Shown one piece after another: positions 9,017 through 18,615 of a stretch of 64,000 nucleotides of DNA. The DNA lies in the NCBI GenBank assembly GCA_016278325.1, contig JADQCB010000016.1, positions 124,001 through 188,000 on the forward strand, read 5' to 3'. The position numbers and the translations under genes were made by a program. Every line of letters starts with the position of its first letter. The first letter of the stretch is position 1. A model generated the notes under the pieces. The model saw nothing but the letters and a program-made list of their open reading frames with translations. It was not told the origin of the DNA and made no database searches. Source of the DNA: Actibacterium sp. (GTDB taxonomy: Bacteria > Pseudomonadota > Alphaproteobacteria > Rhodobacterales > Rhodobacteraceae).

Positions 9017-9694
9017 ATGTCCGCAGGCCAGACCGCAGAACTCGACTGGAAAGAGGGGCATACGCCGGTGTCCCGTCGTTTCGACGACCCGTATTTCTCG
9101 GTGCAGGACGGGCTGGCCGAAACGCGGCATGTGTTTCTTGGCGGCAATGACCTGCCCGCGCGGTTCACTCCGGGGTTTCATGTCGCCGAACTGGGGTTCG
9201 GCACGGGGCTGAACATGCTGGCGGCGCTGATTGCCTGGCGCGGCGCCGGTGCGGCCGGCCCCCTGCGGTTCACCAGCTTCGAGGCATATCCGATGACGGC
9301 CGATGATATTGCCCGCGCCCTCGACGCCTTTCCCGAGGCGGCCGCCGTGGCCGGGCCTTTCGTCGAGCAATGGGCGGCCGGGCGCCGGGTGATCGAGATC
9401 CCCGGATTGCGCGCCGAAATCGTAATCGGCGATGCCCGAGAGACGCTTGCGGCCTGGCCGCACCGGGCCGATGCCTGGTTTCTCGACGGCTTCGCACCGG
9501 CCCGCAATCCCGAACTGTGGGGCCACGCGCTGATGGCACAGGTCGCCGACCATACCGCGCCCGGCGGCAGTTTCGCCACCTACACGGCCGCCGGGCATGT
9601 GCGCCGCGCGCTCGCGCAGGCCGGGTTTGCGGTCGAACGCCGCGCAGGGTATGGCCGGAAACGACACATGAGCACGGGAAGACTGACGTCATGA
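9017..9694 (+). CDS. mnmD: tRNA (5-methylaminomethyl-2-thiouridine) methyltransferase MnmD
   Basis: 225-residue SAM-dependent methyltransferase of the MnmC N-domain type, acting on uridine 34 of tRNAs. Seen: the family start with SRRFDDPYFS near 20-29, the SAM motif ELGFGTGLN near 59, DGFAP at the active-site strand and ATYTAAGHVRRAL near 190. A TAAGG ribosome-binding site precedes the ATG. The final codon overlaps the ATG of the downstream EamA permease (ATGA). It lies head-to-head with the DAO-type oxidoreductase that resembles the other half of MnmC. Confidence 0.9.
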   Translation: MSAGQTAELDWKEGHTPVSRRFDDPYFSVQDGLAETRHVFLGGNDLPARFTPGFHVAELGFGTGLNMLAALIAWRGAGAAGPLRFTSFEAYPMTADDIARALDAFPEAAAVAGPFVEQWAAGRRVIEIPGLRAEIVIGDARETLAAWPHRADAWFLDGFAPARNPELWGHALMAQVADHTAPGGSFATYTAAGHVRRALAQAGFAVERRAGYGRKRHMSTGRLTS

Positions 9695-10563
9695 CCGAAC
9701 AGAATACCCGCCTGGGCATCCTGCTGATGGTTGTCACGACGCTGATCTTCGCATCGCAGGACGGCATCTCGCGCCACCTGGCGGGCGAATACAACGTCTT
9801 CATGGTGGTCATGATCCGCTATTGGTTCTTCGCCGCCTTCGTGATCGTCGTGGGCGCACGCAAGGCCGGCGGATTGCGGGCGGCCGCGGCCACGCGGCAG
9901 CCGGTGCTACAGGCGATCCGCGGCCTGCTGCTGGCCACCGAGGTCTGTGTCATGGTCGGCGGTTTCGTTCTGCTGGGACTGGTCGAAAGCCATGCGATCT
10001 TTGCCTCCTACCCGCTGCTGATCGCGGCCTTGTCCGGCCCGATCCTGGGCGAGCGGGTGGGCTGGCGGCGCTGGAGCGCGATCGCGGTGGGGTTCGTCGG
10101 GGTGCTGGTGATCCTGCAACCGGGCTTCCGGGTGTTTTCGCCGGCCGCCCTGGTGCCGCTGGCTGCGGCGCTGATGTTCGCGCTTTACGGCCTGTTGACC
10201 CGCTATGTGGCGCGCAAGGACAGCGCCGCGACCAGCTTTTTCTGGACCGGAACGGTGGGCGCGCTTGCGGCGACGGCCTATGGGCTGTGGTTCTGGGAAC
10301 CGATGACGCCGGTCGACTGGGCCTGGATGGCCGCGCTTTGCGTTACCGGGGCGCTGGGCCATTTCACCCTGATCAAGTGCTACGAGGTGGCCGAGGCCAA
10401 TGCCGTTCAGCCCTTTGCCTATCTGCAACTGGTCTTCGCGTCGGCCGTGGGGATGAGCGTGTTCGGCGAAACGCTGCGGGTCAATGTCGCGGTCGGAACC
10501 GCGATCGTCATTGGCGCCGGGCTGTTCACCCTGTGGCGCGAACGGTCGGTCAGAAAGACCTGA
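9691..10563 (+). CDS. EamA/DMT-superfamily permease
   Basis: 290-residue inner-membrane protein with ten predicted helices in two EamA repeats (about 8-140 and 150-285). The hydrophobic pattern, the GISRHLAGE segment after helix 1 and the GERVGWRRW loop between repeats are typical of drug/metabolite transporters of the RhaT/EamA kind. It starts inside the mnmD stop (ATGA overlap), so translation is probably coupled. Its 3' end overlaps the convergent transglycosylase gene by 14 bases. Substrate unknown. Confidence 0.88.
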   Translation: MTEQNTRLGILLMVVTTLIFASQDGISRHLAGEYNVFMVVMIRYWFFAAFVIVVGARKAGGLRAAAATRQPVLQAIRGLLLATEVCVMVGGFVLLGLVESHAIFASYPLLIAALSGPILGERVGWRRWSAIAVGFVGVLVILQPGFRVFSPAALVPLAAALMFALYGLLTRYVARKDSAATSFFWTGTVGALAATAYGLWFWEPMTPVDWAWMAALCVTGALGHFTLIKCYEVAEANAVQPFAYLQLVFASAVGMSVFGETLRVNVAVGTAIVIGAGLFTLWRERSVRKT

Positions 10564-12550
10564 GAACGCTGCTCAGCCGCAGATCCTGCGCCTCGCCACT
10601 CAGCCGGGCGCGATAGACGGCCAGCGATTCGGTCACCCGCATGACATAGTTGCGCGTTTCGCGAAACGGGATCATCTCGATCCAGTCCACCACGTCCACC
10701 CCGGCGCTTCGCGGATCCCCGCGATCGGCGATCCAGGCGCGTGCGCGGCTGGGTCCGGCATTGTATGCCACGGCAACCAGAACCGGGTTCGGGCCGAACT
10801 CGTCGATCAGGCGCGCCAGATAGGCCGTGCCAAGCCTGGCATTATAGGCCGCATCGCGCAGCAGCGCATCGGCCGAGAAATCAAGTGACAGCCGGTCGGC
10901 CATCGACTGCGCGGTCGCGGGCATGAGCTGCATCAGCCCGCGCGCCCCGGCGCCGCTGGATGCGGCCGCGTTGAACTCGCTTTCGCGGCGTGCGACTGCC
11001 AGCACCAGTTCGCGCGGGACGGTCGTTCCTTCCGTTGCAATATCGGGGGCGGGAAAATAGGCGCGCGGCAGGATCGTGCCCTGCTCGGCCGCGACCTTGG
11101 CCACCCGCAACGCCAGATAGGGTTCGTCCAGGACCAGGGCGCGTGCTGCCAGCGCGGCCTGGTCTTCCGGGCCCAGCGTCTCGGCCAGGTGCGACAGGAA
11201 CCACCCGGCAAGCGGGCGCTCACCGGCCTGTGCAAACAGCATCGCCGCCTGATAGACGCTGCGATCGGCAAAGACATCGCCCGGCGCCCTCGCAACGGGC
11301 TCGTCGCCGGTCAGGGCCGGGTCCATCGGCAGGCCCGCGCGTTCGGCCGCCAATTGCCCGTAGAAACTGGTCTGATGCTGCCCGCCGCGCGCATAGGCGA
11401 CCTGCGCCTCGGCCGGGCGATCCAGCGCTTCCAGCGCGCGGCCCTCCCAGTATCCGGCGCGGCCCAGGCTGATCGGCGTTTCGACCGCGGCGGCAAGGCG
11501 ACGGAAATGCGCCAGCGCAAGCTCCGGTTCGGCCAGTTGGCGCAAGGCGATATAACCGGCCAGCCATTCCAGATCGGCGTAATCGGCACCGCCCGTCAGG
11601 AAATGGTTGGCGGCCAGCCGATAGGCCAGTTCCGCCTGCCCGTCGCGCATCATGCGGCGGGCAAAGATCCGGCGCCAGTTGGCCCAGCGTTCGGGCCGGC
11701 CCAGGCTGTCGACGGAGATGCTGCGTTCGTCCAGCAGGGCGATGGCATCATCGCCGCGGTTCTTCTCGATCCGCCAGTTGAACCGTTCCCACGCCAGGCC
11801 GCCGTTGCCGGCCAGTTCGGCCGGAACCGCCGAGATCAGCGCGTCCACCCCGGGGTCTTGGGCGCGAAGCGCCATCCGCGCCACCGCAAGCGCGCGCCAG
11901 CCCCGCGGCACCAGGTCGAGCATCAGCCGGGCCGAGTCGGTTGCGTCCTGCCACAACAGCGCATCGAGCCGCGCCACATGATGCGGCGCCAGGATCGGGC
12001 CGTAATGGTCCAGAAGATAGGCATGATCCGGCGCGCGCAACGCCATGCTGCGCCAGGTCAGCACCGCCTGCGCCTGGGCGTCGCCGCTGCGCCCCAGCGC
12101 CCGATAGGCCCGTGTCAGGCGCACCGCGCCGGATCCGGTGGCCGGCTGTGCATCGGCGAAGAAGTCCACGATCGCCTGCGGGTCTGCATCCGGCGGTATC
12201 ACGGCCTCGCCCCGCGCGCGTATCTCGTCCAGCGCCGGCCAGCCCGGATTGCGGGCCAGGAAATCGCGCACCTGCCCGAAATCCCCCTTGTCGGCCCGCA
12301 GAAAACGCCAGGTCACGATATCCTCGACGAGCTGCCCGGCGGGACGGGCCAGCGCGCGGGCATCTTCCCAATCGTCGGCGCGCACAGCGGACATTACCGC
12401 CACCAGCGCGGGGGGCGGCGGGCCTGCTTGCGCCGCTGCGGCGGGCACGGGCGCGCCGTTGCGGGTCGGCACGGCATCGGCGCGATCCTGCCCATGCGCC
12501 GCGCCCGATGTGACCAGGCAGAAGATCGCGACCAGGAAGTTTCTGTTCAT
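10550..12550 (-). CDS. Soluble lytic murein transglycosylase (Slt family)
   Basis: 666-residue periplasmic enzyme that cleaves the MurNAc-GlcNAc bond of peptidoglycan to give 1,6-anhydro ends. It begins with a signal peptide (basic MNRN, hydrophobic stretch, cut near AHG-QD). A long alpha-helical superhelix of about 470 residues follows, as in Slt70. The C-terminal SLT domain has the catalytic glutamate in ARRESEFN near residue 523, then GLMQLMPATA and AYNAGPSRARAW. The ATG at 12550 gives the signal peptide directly; earlier in-frame starts do not. The size matches Slt70-like proteins. Divergent from dapA over 185 bases. Confidence 0.92.
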   Translation of the reverse strand: MNRNFLVAIFCLVTSGAAHGQDRADAVPTRNGAPVPAAAAQAGPPPPALVAVMSAVRADDWEDARALARPAGQLVEDIVTWRFLRADKGDFGQVRDFLARNPGWPALDEIRARGEAVIPPDADPQAIVDFFADAQPATGSGAVRLTRAYRALGRSGDAQAQAVLTWRSMALRAPDHAYLLDHYGPILAPHHVARLDALLWQDATDSARLMLDLVPRGWRALAVARMALRAQDPGVDALISAVPAELAGNGGLAWERFNWRIEKNRGDDAIALLDERSISVDSLGRPERWANWRRIFARRMMRDGQAELAYRLAANHFLTGGADYADLEWLAGYIALRQLAEPELALAHFRRLAAAVETPISLGRAGYWEGRALEALDRPAEAQVAYARGGQHQTSFYGQLAAERAGLPMDPALTGDEPVARAPGDVFADRSVYQAAMLFAQAGERPLAGWFLSHLAETLGPEDQAALAARALVLDEPYLALRVAKVAAEQGTILPRAYFPAPDIATEGTTVPRELVLAVARRESEFNAAASSGAGARGLMQLMPATAQSMADRLSLDFSADALLRDAAYNARLGTAYLARLIDEFGPNPVLVAVAYNAGPSRARAWIADRGDPRSAGVDVVDWIEMIPFRETRNYVMRVTESLAVYRARLSGEAQDLRLSSVLRSF

Positions 12551-12735
12551 CGGTGTTCTCGGGGATGTCGCGCCGGCCATGCCGGGGCCGTCGATGAATA
12601 TTCTTTCATTCTGTCCTGCATTGGGGCAATTCACAAACTTGGCAACCTGCGCCCGGCCATATAGGGTCCGCCGCGTTTGCCCCGGGCTGGCGACTCACCC
12701 CGGGACGTTCGCAACCAGATAGGAGGAAGCGTGTC

Positions 12736-13611
12736 ATGATCAAAGGGTCCATTCCAGCCCTGGTGACGCCGTTCAAGGACGGCGCCGTGGATCGGGATGC
12801 GCTGAAGGCGCTGGTCGAATGGCATGTCGCCGAGGGGAGCCACGGGCTCGTGCCGGTCGGCACCACCGGCGAAAGCCCGACCCTGACCCATGCCGAGCAT
12901 GAAATGGTCGTCGAAGAGGTCGTCAAGGCCGCCGCCGGGCGGATCCCCGTCATCGCCGGTGCCGGGTCGAACAGCACCGCGGAAACCGTGCGCCTGATGC
13001 AGCACGCCGAAAAGGTGGGCGCCGATGCCGCGCTGGTGGTCACGCCCTATTACAACAAGCCCACCCAGGCCGGGCTGATCGCGCATTTCACCGCCGTCCA
13101 CGATTGCTGCGAACTGCCGATCATCATCTACAACATCCCCGGACGTTCGGTGGTCGACATGATGCCGGACACGATGGGCGAGCTGGCAAAGCTGCCCCGC
13201 ATCATCGGGGTCAAGGATGCCACCGGCGACCTGGCCCGTGTGCCGCAGCAACGGATCACATGCGGCAAGGACTTCATCCAGATCTCGGGCGAGGACGCCA
13301 CCGCGCTGGGGTTCAACGCGCATGGCGGCACCGGGTGCATCTCGGTCACCGCGAATGTCGCGCCTAAGCTCTGCGCCAAGTTCCAGGAGGCGACGCTGGC
13401 CGGCGATTATGCCACGGCGCTGGACTATCAGGACCGTCTGATGCCGCTGCATATCGCGATCTTCGCCGAGCCGGGCGTGGCCGGCGCGAAATACGCCCTG
13501 TCGCGGCTGGGCCGGTGCGAGGACATTGTCCGTTCGCCCCTGACCTCGGTGACCGAACCCACCCGGGTGATGATCGACGAGGCGATGCGCCATGCCGGGC
13601 TGGTCAACTGA
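12736..13611 (+). CDS. dapA: 4-hydroxy-tetrahydrodipicolinate synthase
   Basis: 291-residue TIM-barrel aldolase condensing pyruvate with aspartate semialdehyde, the entry to lysine and meso-diaminopimelate. Seen: GTTGES at 42-47, the Tyr132 region IIYNIPGRS, and the Schiff-base Lys160 in GVKDATGD. The ATG has AGGAGG upstream at about 9 bases. A possible promoter (TTGGCA at 12639 with TAGGGT 17 bases on) lies in the intergenic region. trmO follows after 10 bases. The window also encodes a dapC-like aminotransferase (48229-49410). Confidence 0.96.
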   Translation: MIKGSIPALVTPFKDGAVDRDALKALVEWHVAEGSHGLVPVGTTGESPTLTHAEHEMVVEEVVKAAAGRIPVIAGAGSNSTAETVRLMQHAEKVGADAALVVTPYYNKPTQAGLIAHFTAVHDCCELPIIIYNIPGRSVVDMMPDTMGELAKLPRIIGVKDATGDLARVPQQRITCGKDFIQISGEDATALGFNAHGGTGCISVTANVAPKLCAKFQEATLAGDYATALDYQDRLMPLHIAIFAEPGVAGAKYALSRLGRCEDIVRSPLTSVTEPTRVMIDEAMRHAGLVN

Positions 13612-13621
13612 TCGGCGCCGG

Positions 13622-14119
13622 ATGAGCGACACGCAAAAACCGCCCCGCCCGGGCGAGGTCGTGCTGGATGTGACACCCGGCGCCGCGGCCGCCGGTCCGT
13701 CGCTGGAATTCATCGGCGAGATCCGCACCCCCTGGGGGCCCGACGATTGCCCGCGCAACCTGATACAGGCGCGCGAAACGGGCGCCGCGGCGCGGGTGAT
13801 CCTGCGGCCGGAGTTCCGGCCCGGTCTGCTGGGGCTGGAACCGGGACAGCACGTGATCCTGCTCTACTGGATGGATCGCGCGCGGCGCGACCTGATCCGG
13901 CAGAACCCGCGCCACGGCGCCGGGCTGCGCGGTGCTTTCGCGCTTCGCTCCCCGATACGGCCGAACCCGGTATCGCTGGCCACGGTGCGGATCACCACGC
14001 TGGATGCGCAAACGGGCGAGCTGGGGATCGACGCGATCGACTGTTTCGACCGCACGCCGCTGCTTGATATCAAACCGTGGAAGCCCGGCATCGACATCCC
14101 GGACGGCCGGGCGCCCTGA
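13622..14119 (+). CDS. trmO: tRNA (t6A37-N6)-methyltransferase TrmO (TsaA-like)
   Basis: 165-residue protein of the TsaA/VirR fold, which uses SAM to methylate N6-threonylcarbamoyladenosine at position 37 of tRNA-Thr. Seen: the FIGEIRTPW start of the beta-barrel near 31, DCPRN, the RPNPVSLATVRI strand near 115, and the C-terminal DRTPLLDIKPW motif. It starts 10 bases after dapA and is probably co-transcribed. Its end is close to the convergent smc gene. The methyltransferase activity is known from E. coli TrmO; here it is inferred by similarity. Confidence 0.85.
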   Translation: MSDTQKPPRPGEVVLDVTPGAAAAGPSLEFIGEIRTPWGPDDCPRNLIQARETGAAARVILRPEFRPGLLGLEPGQHVILLYWMDRARRDLIRQNPRHGAGLRGAFALRSPIRPNPVSLATVRITTLDAQTGELGIDAIDCFDRTPLLDIKPWKPGIDIPDGRAP

Positions 14120-14146
14120 GCCGACGGGCGAGCGCCCGCAGCGGGC

Positions 14147-17100
14147 TCACGCGACCAGTTGCTCGGCCTTCTTCAGATCCACCGACACAAGCTGACTGAC
14201 ACCCTGTTCCTGCATGGTGACGCCAAAAAGCCGGTCCATCCGGCTCATGGTGACCGCGTGGTGGGTGATGATCAGAAAGCGGGTGTCCGCCTGGCGGGTC
14301 ATTTCGTCCAGCAGGTCGCAGAACCGCGTGACATTGGCGTCGTCCAGCGGCGCGTCCACCTCGTCCAGAACGCAGATCGGCGCCGGGTTTGCCAGGAACA
14401 CCGCAAAGATCAGCGCCATCGCCGTCAGCGTCTGCTCGCCGCCCGACAGCAGGCTGAGGGTCGACAGCTTCTTGCCCGGGGGCTGGCACATGATCTCGAG
14501 CCCGGCTTCCAGCGGATCGTCCGATTCCACCAGCACCAGCTTGGCCTCGCCACCGCCGAACAGATGCGTGAACAGCATGGCGAAATTGTCGTTCACCTGC
14601 TCGAATGCCGTCAGCAGCCGTTCGCGGCCCTCGCGGTTCAGGCTGGCGATGCCGCCGCGCAGGGCCTTGATCGCCTGTTCCAGGTCCTGCTTTTCGCTGA
14701 CCAGCGTGTCATGCTCTTCCTGCACCTCGCGGGCGTCTTCCTCGGCGCGCAGGTTGACCGCGCCCAGCGCGTCACGCTGACGTTTGAGCCGGTTGACGTC
14801 ATCCTCGATCGTTTCGGCGGCGGGCATGGCGTCGGGATCGGCATCCAGCGTTTCCAGCAATTCCCCGGGCGTGACCTCCTGCTCTTCCTCGATCCGGTCG
14901 GCGGCCCGGGCCAGCATCTCGCGGGCGGCGTCGGCCCGCGCCTCTGCACGCGCGCGGGCCTCGCGCGCCTCCGAGGCCGCACGCTCGGCGTCGCGCTCGG
15001 CATGTTCGGCGGCGCGCAGCGCGGCCTCGGCCGTGGCCAGCGCATCGGCGGCGGCGCGGCGCCGGGTTTCGGCATCGGCGATGGCATCGTCGAGATCGGC
15101 ACGCCTGGCGGCGATTTCACCCGGCGCGGCGGCGGCCTCTTCCAGGTCCGCCTCCGAAGCGTCCTTGCGCGCGGCCAGCTCGCCGATCCGTTTCTCGGCC
15201 GTCTCCAGCCGGTACCGCCATCCGCTGATTTCCTTGACGATTTCCTGCCGGCGCCGGGTCCGCGCCTCGCCCTCGCGCTTCAGCTCGTCATGGGCCGAGC
15301 GTTTCGTCATCATCGTCATCCGTGCGGCCTCGACCGTCATCCGGACATCCTCGATCTCGGCGCGGGCGGCGTCGAGATCCTCCAGCGCGTCCACCCCGGC
15401 CTGCGCTTCCCGCAGGCGGGTGCGCGCCTCCATCGCCTCTTGCTCGTGACGGGTCACGGCAAGCTGCGCACTTTCCAGCTTGGTTTCGGCGATCGAGCGG
15501 TCGGCCTCGGCCCGTGACAGGGCGCGCCCGGATTCGGCCACCATGCGGTCGGCATCGCGCCGGGCCTGGCGTGCCAGCCGGTCGGCTTCGGTCAGGTCGG
15601 CCAGACGTCGTTTCAGCACCTCATGCGCGCGGGCGGCGCCGGCCGCGCGGGCGTCGGCGTCTTCCAGATCGCGCTTGAGTTCGACGAGGCGATTGAGCTG
15701 TTGCAGCCGCAGCGCCGCGGCCGAGGGCGCATCTTCGGCACTGGCGCGAAACCCGTCCCAGCGCCACAGGTCGCCCGCGCGGCTGACCAGGCGCTGCCCC
15801 GGTCGCAGCTGCGCCTGAAGGCGGGGGCCGTCGGCGGGATCCACCAGGCCGATCTGCCTCAGCCGGCGGGCCATCGCCGCCGGGCCGCTGACATGATTCG
15901 ACAGCGCGGCCACGCCCGCGGGCAGCGCCTGTATCTCGTGATATCCGGGCAGCGTTGCCCAGCCCGAACCGACATCGCCGGCCACCTCGGGGCTGTGCAG
16001 ATCTTCGCCCAGCGCCGCGCCCAGCGCCTTTTCATAGCCCGGCGCGACATGCAGCTGGTCCATGATCTGACCGCCCTCGGCGGCATCGCGATCGACCAGC
16101 CGGGCCAGCGCGGCGACCTCGGCGCGCAGGGCGTTGGCCTCGCCCTCGGCCTGCGAATGCTCGGCGCGGGCCTCGGCCTCGCGGCCCTGCGCGTCGGCGC
16201 GGGCGTCGTCGGCGGCGACCAGCGCGGCCTCGGCCTCTTCGGCGACCGCCACCGCCCTGGCCTGGGCCTGTCCGGCGGTTTCGGCCTCTTGCGTCGCCTG
16301 GGCCAGCGCGGTCTCCGCCCCGGTCACCGCGTCGCGGGCGCGGCTTGCCTCGGCCTCGTTGCGATCCCGGGTCTTGCGCGTGTCTTCCAGCAGGCGATGT
16401 GCCGATTGGTGCCGCGCGGCCAGCCGGGCCACATCCTCGGTCAGTTCCGACAGATTGCCTTCGCGGGCCTGCAACACCTCGGCGGCATCGCGCGCGGCCT
16501 GGGCGGCGGCCGCCAGCGCCGCGTCATGACCTTCGCCGGCCTTCAGCAGTTGTGCCTGTTCCCATTCCAGCCGTTCGATGGTCTCGCCCGCGTCGCGGTT
16601 CAGCCCGGTCTCGCGCGCGATGTCGTGGGTCAGCTGCTCGACCCGGGCCGTCAGGGTCTCGACGGTCTGCCTGGCGCGGGCTTCCTGATCGCCCAGCGCG
16701 TCACGCTGAACCTGAAGCCGTTGCAGCACCGCGGCGGCGATGGCCTCTTCCTCGCGCAGGGGGGGCAGTTTCGCATCGGCCGCTTCGCGGGCGGCGGCCG
16801 CCTGCCTGGCGGCGGTTTCGGCCCGTGCGGCGGCGCGGGTGCTTTCCGTCAGCTCGGCGGTGGCGGTGGCGGCTGCCGCGTCGGCCTCTTTCCAGCGCCG
16901 ATAGAGCAACAGCCCCTCGGCGCGTCGCAATTCCTTGCCGATCTCGCGATATCGCGCCGCCTGGCGTGCCTGGCGGGCCAGCGCCGTGAGCTGACCGGCC
17001 AGTTGCTCGACCACGTCATCCACCCGGGCCAGGTTGGTTTCGGCGCCCCTGAGTTTCAACTCGGCCTCGTGCCGGCGCTGGTAGAGGCCGGAGATCCCGG

Positions 17101-17602
17101 CCGCCTCCTCCAGGATGCGCCGGCGCGATTTGGGCTTGGCATTGATCAGCTCGGCGATCTGCCCCTGCCGCACCAGCGCGGGGGAATGCGCCCCGGTCGA
17201 TGCGTCGGCGAACAGCATCTGCACGTCGCGGGCGCGCGCGTCCTTGCCGTTGGTCTTGTAGGCCGAGCCGGCATCGCGGGTGATTCGGCGCACGATTTCG
17301 AGCATGTCCTGGTCATTGAACCCCGAGGGCGCCAGCCGCTCGGTATTGTCCAGGGTCAGGCTGACCTCGGCGAAGTTGCGGGCCGGCCGGGTCGAGGCGC
17401 CGGCGAAAATCACGTCCTCCATCCCGCCGCCCCGCATCGCGGTCGGGCGGTTCTCGCCCATGACCCAGCGCAGCGCCTCCAGCAGGTTCGACTTGCCGCA
17501 ACCGTTCGGACCGACGACGCCGGTCAGCCCGTCCGCGATCACCAGATCGGTCGGATCGACGAAGCTCTTGAAGCCGTTCAGTCTGAGACGGGTAAATCGC
17601 AA
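14147..17602 (-). CDS. smc: Chromosome segregation protein SMC
   Basis: 1151-residue condensin ATPase. The N-terminal head has FKSF and the Walker A loop GPNGCGKSN at 31-39; two long Ala/Glu/Arg-rich coiled coils flank a hinge at about 500-640; the C-terminal head has the LSGGEQTLTAMAL signature and Walker B VLDEVDAPLDDAN. I place the start at the TTG at 17602 (reading MRFTRLRLNGF), preceded by AGGGTCGGAA; this gives the usual family start. A longer frame from 17677 adds 25 residues not seen in the family. A DnaA-box-like TTATCCACA lies about 100 bases upstream. scpA and scpB are not in the window. Confidence 0.95.
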   Translation of the reverse strand: MRFTRLRLNGFKSFVDPTDLVIADGLTGVVGPNGCGKSNLLEALRWVMGENRPTAMRGGGMEDVIFAGASTRPARNFAEVSLTLDNTERLAPSGFNDQDMLEIVRRITRDAGSAYKTNGKDARARDVQMLFADASTGAHSPALVRQGQIAELINAKPKSRRRILEEAAGISGLYQRRHEAELKLRGAETNLARVDDVVEQLAGQLTALARQARQAARYREIGKELRRAEGLLLYRRWKEADAAAATATAELTESTRAAARAETAARQAAAAREAADAKLPPLREEEAIAAAVLQRLQVQRDALGDQEARARQTVETLTARVEQLTHDIARETGLNRDAGETIERLEWEQAQLLKAGEGHDAALAAAAQAARDAAEVLQAREGNLSELTEDVARLAARHQSAHRLLEDTRKTRDRNEAEASRARDAVTGAETALAQATQEAETAGQAQARAVAVAEEAEAALVAADDARADAQGREAEARAEHSQAEGEANALRAEVAALARLVDRDAAEGGQIMDQLHVAPGYEKALGAALGEDLHSPEVAGDVGSGWATLPGYHEIQALPAGVAALSNHVSGPAAMARRLRQIGLVDPADGPRLQAQLRPGQRLVSRAGDLWRWDGFRASAEDAPSAAALRLQQLNRLVELKRDLEDADARAAGAARAHEVLKRRLADLTEADRLARQARRDADRMVAESGRALSRAEADRSIAETKLESAQLAVTRHEQEAMEARTRLREAQAGVDALEDLDAARAEIEDVRMTVEAARMTMMTKRSAHDELKREGEARTRRRQEIVKEISGWRYRLETAEKRIGELAARKDASEADLEEAAAAPGEIAARRADLDDAIADAETRRRAAADALATAEAALRAAEHAERDAERAASEAREARARAEARADAAREMLARAADRIEEEQEVTPGELLETLDADPDAMPAAETIEDDVNRLKRQRDALGAVNLRAEEDAREVQEEHDTLVSEKQDLEQAIKALRGGIASLNREGRERLLTAFEQVNDNFAMLFTHLFGGGEAKLVLVESDDPLEAGLEIMCQPPGKKLSTLSLLSGGEQTLTAMALIFAVFLANPAPICVLDEVDAPLDDANVTRFCDLLDEMTRQADTRFLIITHHAVTMSRMDRLFGVTMQEQGVSQLVSVDLKKAEQLVA

Positions 17603-17683
17603 TTCCGACCCTGCCTTGATTCCGGATGGTCCGGAAGTCTTTGGCCTGCGCAGGCGCGAGTCAAGCGCGCACCCCACGATATG

Positions 17684-17707
17684 GCCTAAAATAGGCAGTT
17701 ATCCACA
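17684..17707. promoter_or_regulatory. Short palindrome and DnaA-box-like site upstream of smc
   Basis: GCCTA-AAA-TAGGC (17684-17696) is followed two bases later by TTATCCACA (17699-17707), the exact E. coli DnaA-box consensus. The pair lies 80-105 bases upstream of the smc start and 130 bases upstream of the GNAT gene, in a locally A/T-rich stretch that is a good place for a promoter. Whether DnaA binds here is not shown by sequence. Confidence 0.4.
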
Positions 17708-17839
17708 ATATATCGACAGATCGGCCTTGATCATGGGGGCGTGTCGGGCGCGCGCGTCCGATTTGGCGTTGACGCCTGGCGTGACGCTCATGGATAACGC
17801 TTGCGCATCGAACCGACCGGCACGGGGCAAAGGGACGAG

Positions 17840-18313
17840 ATGAGCATTGAAGTTCGCGCCGAGTCGCCCACCGATCCCGATGGCCAAGCGCTCATCGACG
17901 CCAGCCGGCGGGCGCTGCGCGCGATCTATCCCCCCAAGCAGGATTTCGGCCTGGAGGCCAGCGACATGGCAACCCCGGACACGCGCTTCCTGGTGGCGCG
18001 TCTCGACGGCAGGGCGCAGGGCTGCGTGGCACTGGTGGACAAGGGCGGCTACGGGGAAGTCAAGGGCCTGTTCGTCAGGCCCGAGGCGCGCGGGAAGGGC
18101 GTCGGACGGGCGCTGATGGCAGCGCTCGAGGCGGCGGCGCGCGATCTCGGCCTGACATGCCTGCGGCTTGAAACCGGTCGTGAACTCGGCGCGGCAACCC
18201 GGCTTTACCGCGCCCTGGGGTTCCATGACCGCGACGCTTTCGGCACATACCCGGCCGAGGCATCGTCGCTGTTCATGGAAAAGCCGATCGATGCCGCGGC
18301 GCCGCGGGCGTGA
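17840..18313 (+). CDS. GNAT-family N-acetyltransferase
   Basis: 157-residue acetyltransferase. Seen: the acetyl-CoA pyrophosphate loop RPEARGKGVGRAL near 85-97 following the beta-4 strand VKGLFV, and a C-terminal LYRALGFHDRDAF typical of small-molecule GNATs. The ATG at 17840 is preceded by AAAGGGA; an ATG 13 codons earlier lacks a site. It stands alone, divergent from smc and 300 bases before yidC. The substrate cannot be predicted. Confidence 0.85.
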   Translation: MSIEVRAESPTDPDGQALIDASRRALRAIYPPKQDFGLEASDMATPDTRFLVARLDGRAQGCVALVDKGGYGEVKGLFVRPEARGKGVGRALMAALEAAARDLGLTCLRLETGRELGAATRLYRALGFHDRDAFGTYPAEASSLFMEKPIDAAAPRA

Positions 18314-18615
18314 TCTTCACGGCCCGGCGCAGCGGCAATTCCGCCCGCGACTCCGGGCCCGGGCCCTCGGCGCGGTCGCCCGGTTGTTTGATCGAGGTGC
18401 AAATCGGGTGACACGGCGCATCGGCGCCGCGTCTGCAGTGCCGGGGATCGATCATTCGTTGCCGGATGTTCCCGCAGCACGCCACCGCGCGCGCCGTTTC
18501 AGAATGCCAGGGCAAAGCCCGTTTCGCCGAACGACCGCGGGGAAAACCGCTTGACCTTCCTTGCGGCGTTCTGTTGAACCACCCTCACCCGTTTCCAAGG
18601 ATGATTGGCGGCCCC
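18314..18615. other. Intergenic region upstream of yidC
   Basis: 302 bases without a recognisable gene. rpmH, rnpA and yidD, which precede yidC in many bacteria, are not here. A TTGACC at 18551-18556 is a reasonable -35 element for yidC, but no clear -10 follows at the right distance. No terminator-like hairpin was found after the GNAT gene. Confidence 0.5.

Noticed and set aside
14119-14147. Hairpin between trmO and smc as a terminator
   Set aside because: The arms need a bulge and leave a one-base loop, which cannot form a real hairpin.
18314-18615. Possible rpmH, rnpA or yidD upstream of yidC
   Set aside because: No matching peptide on either strand.
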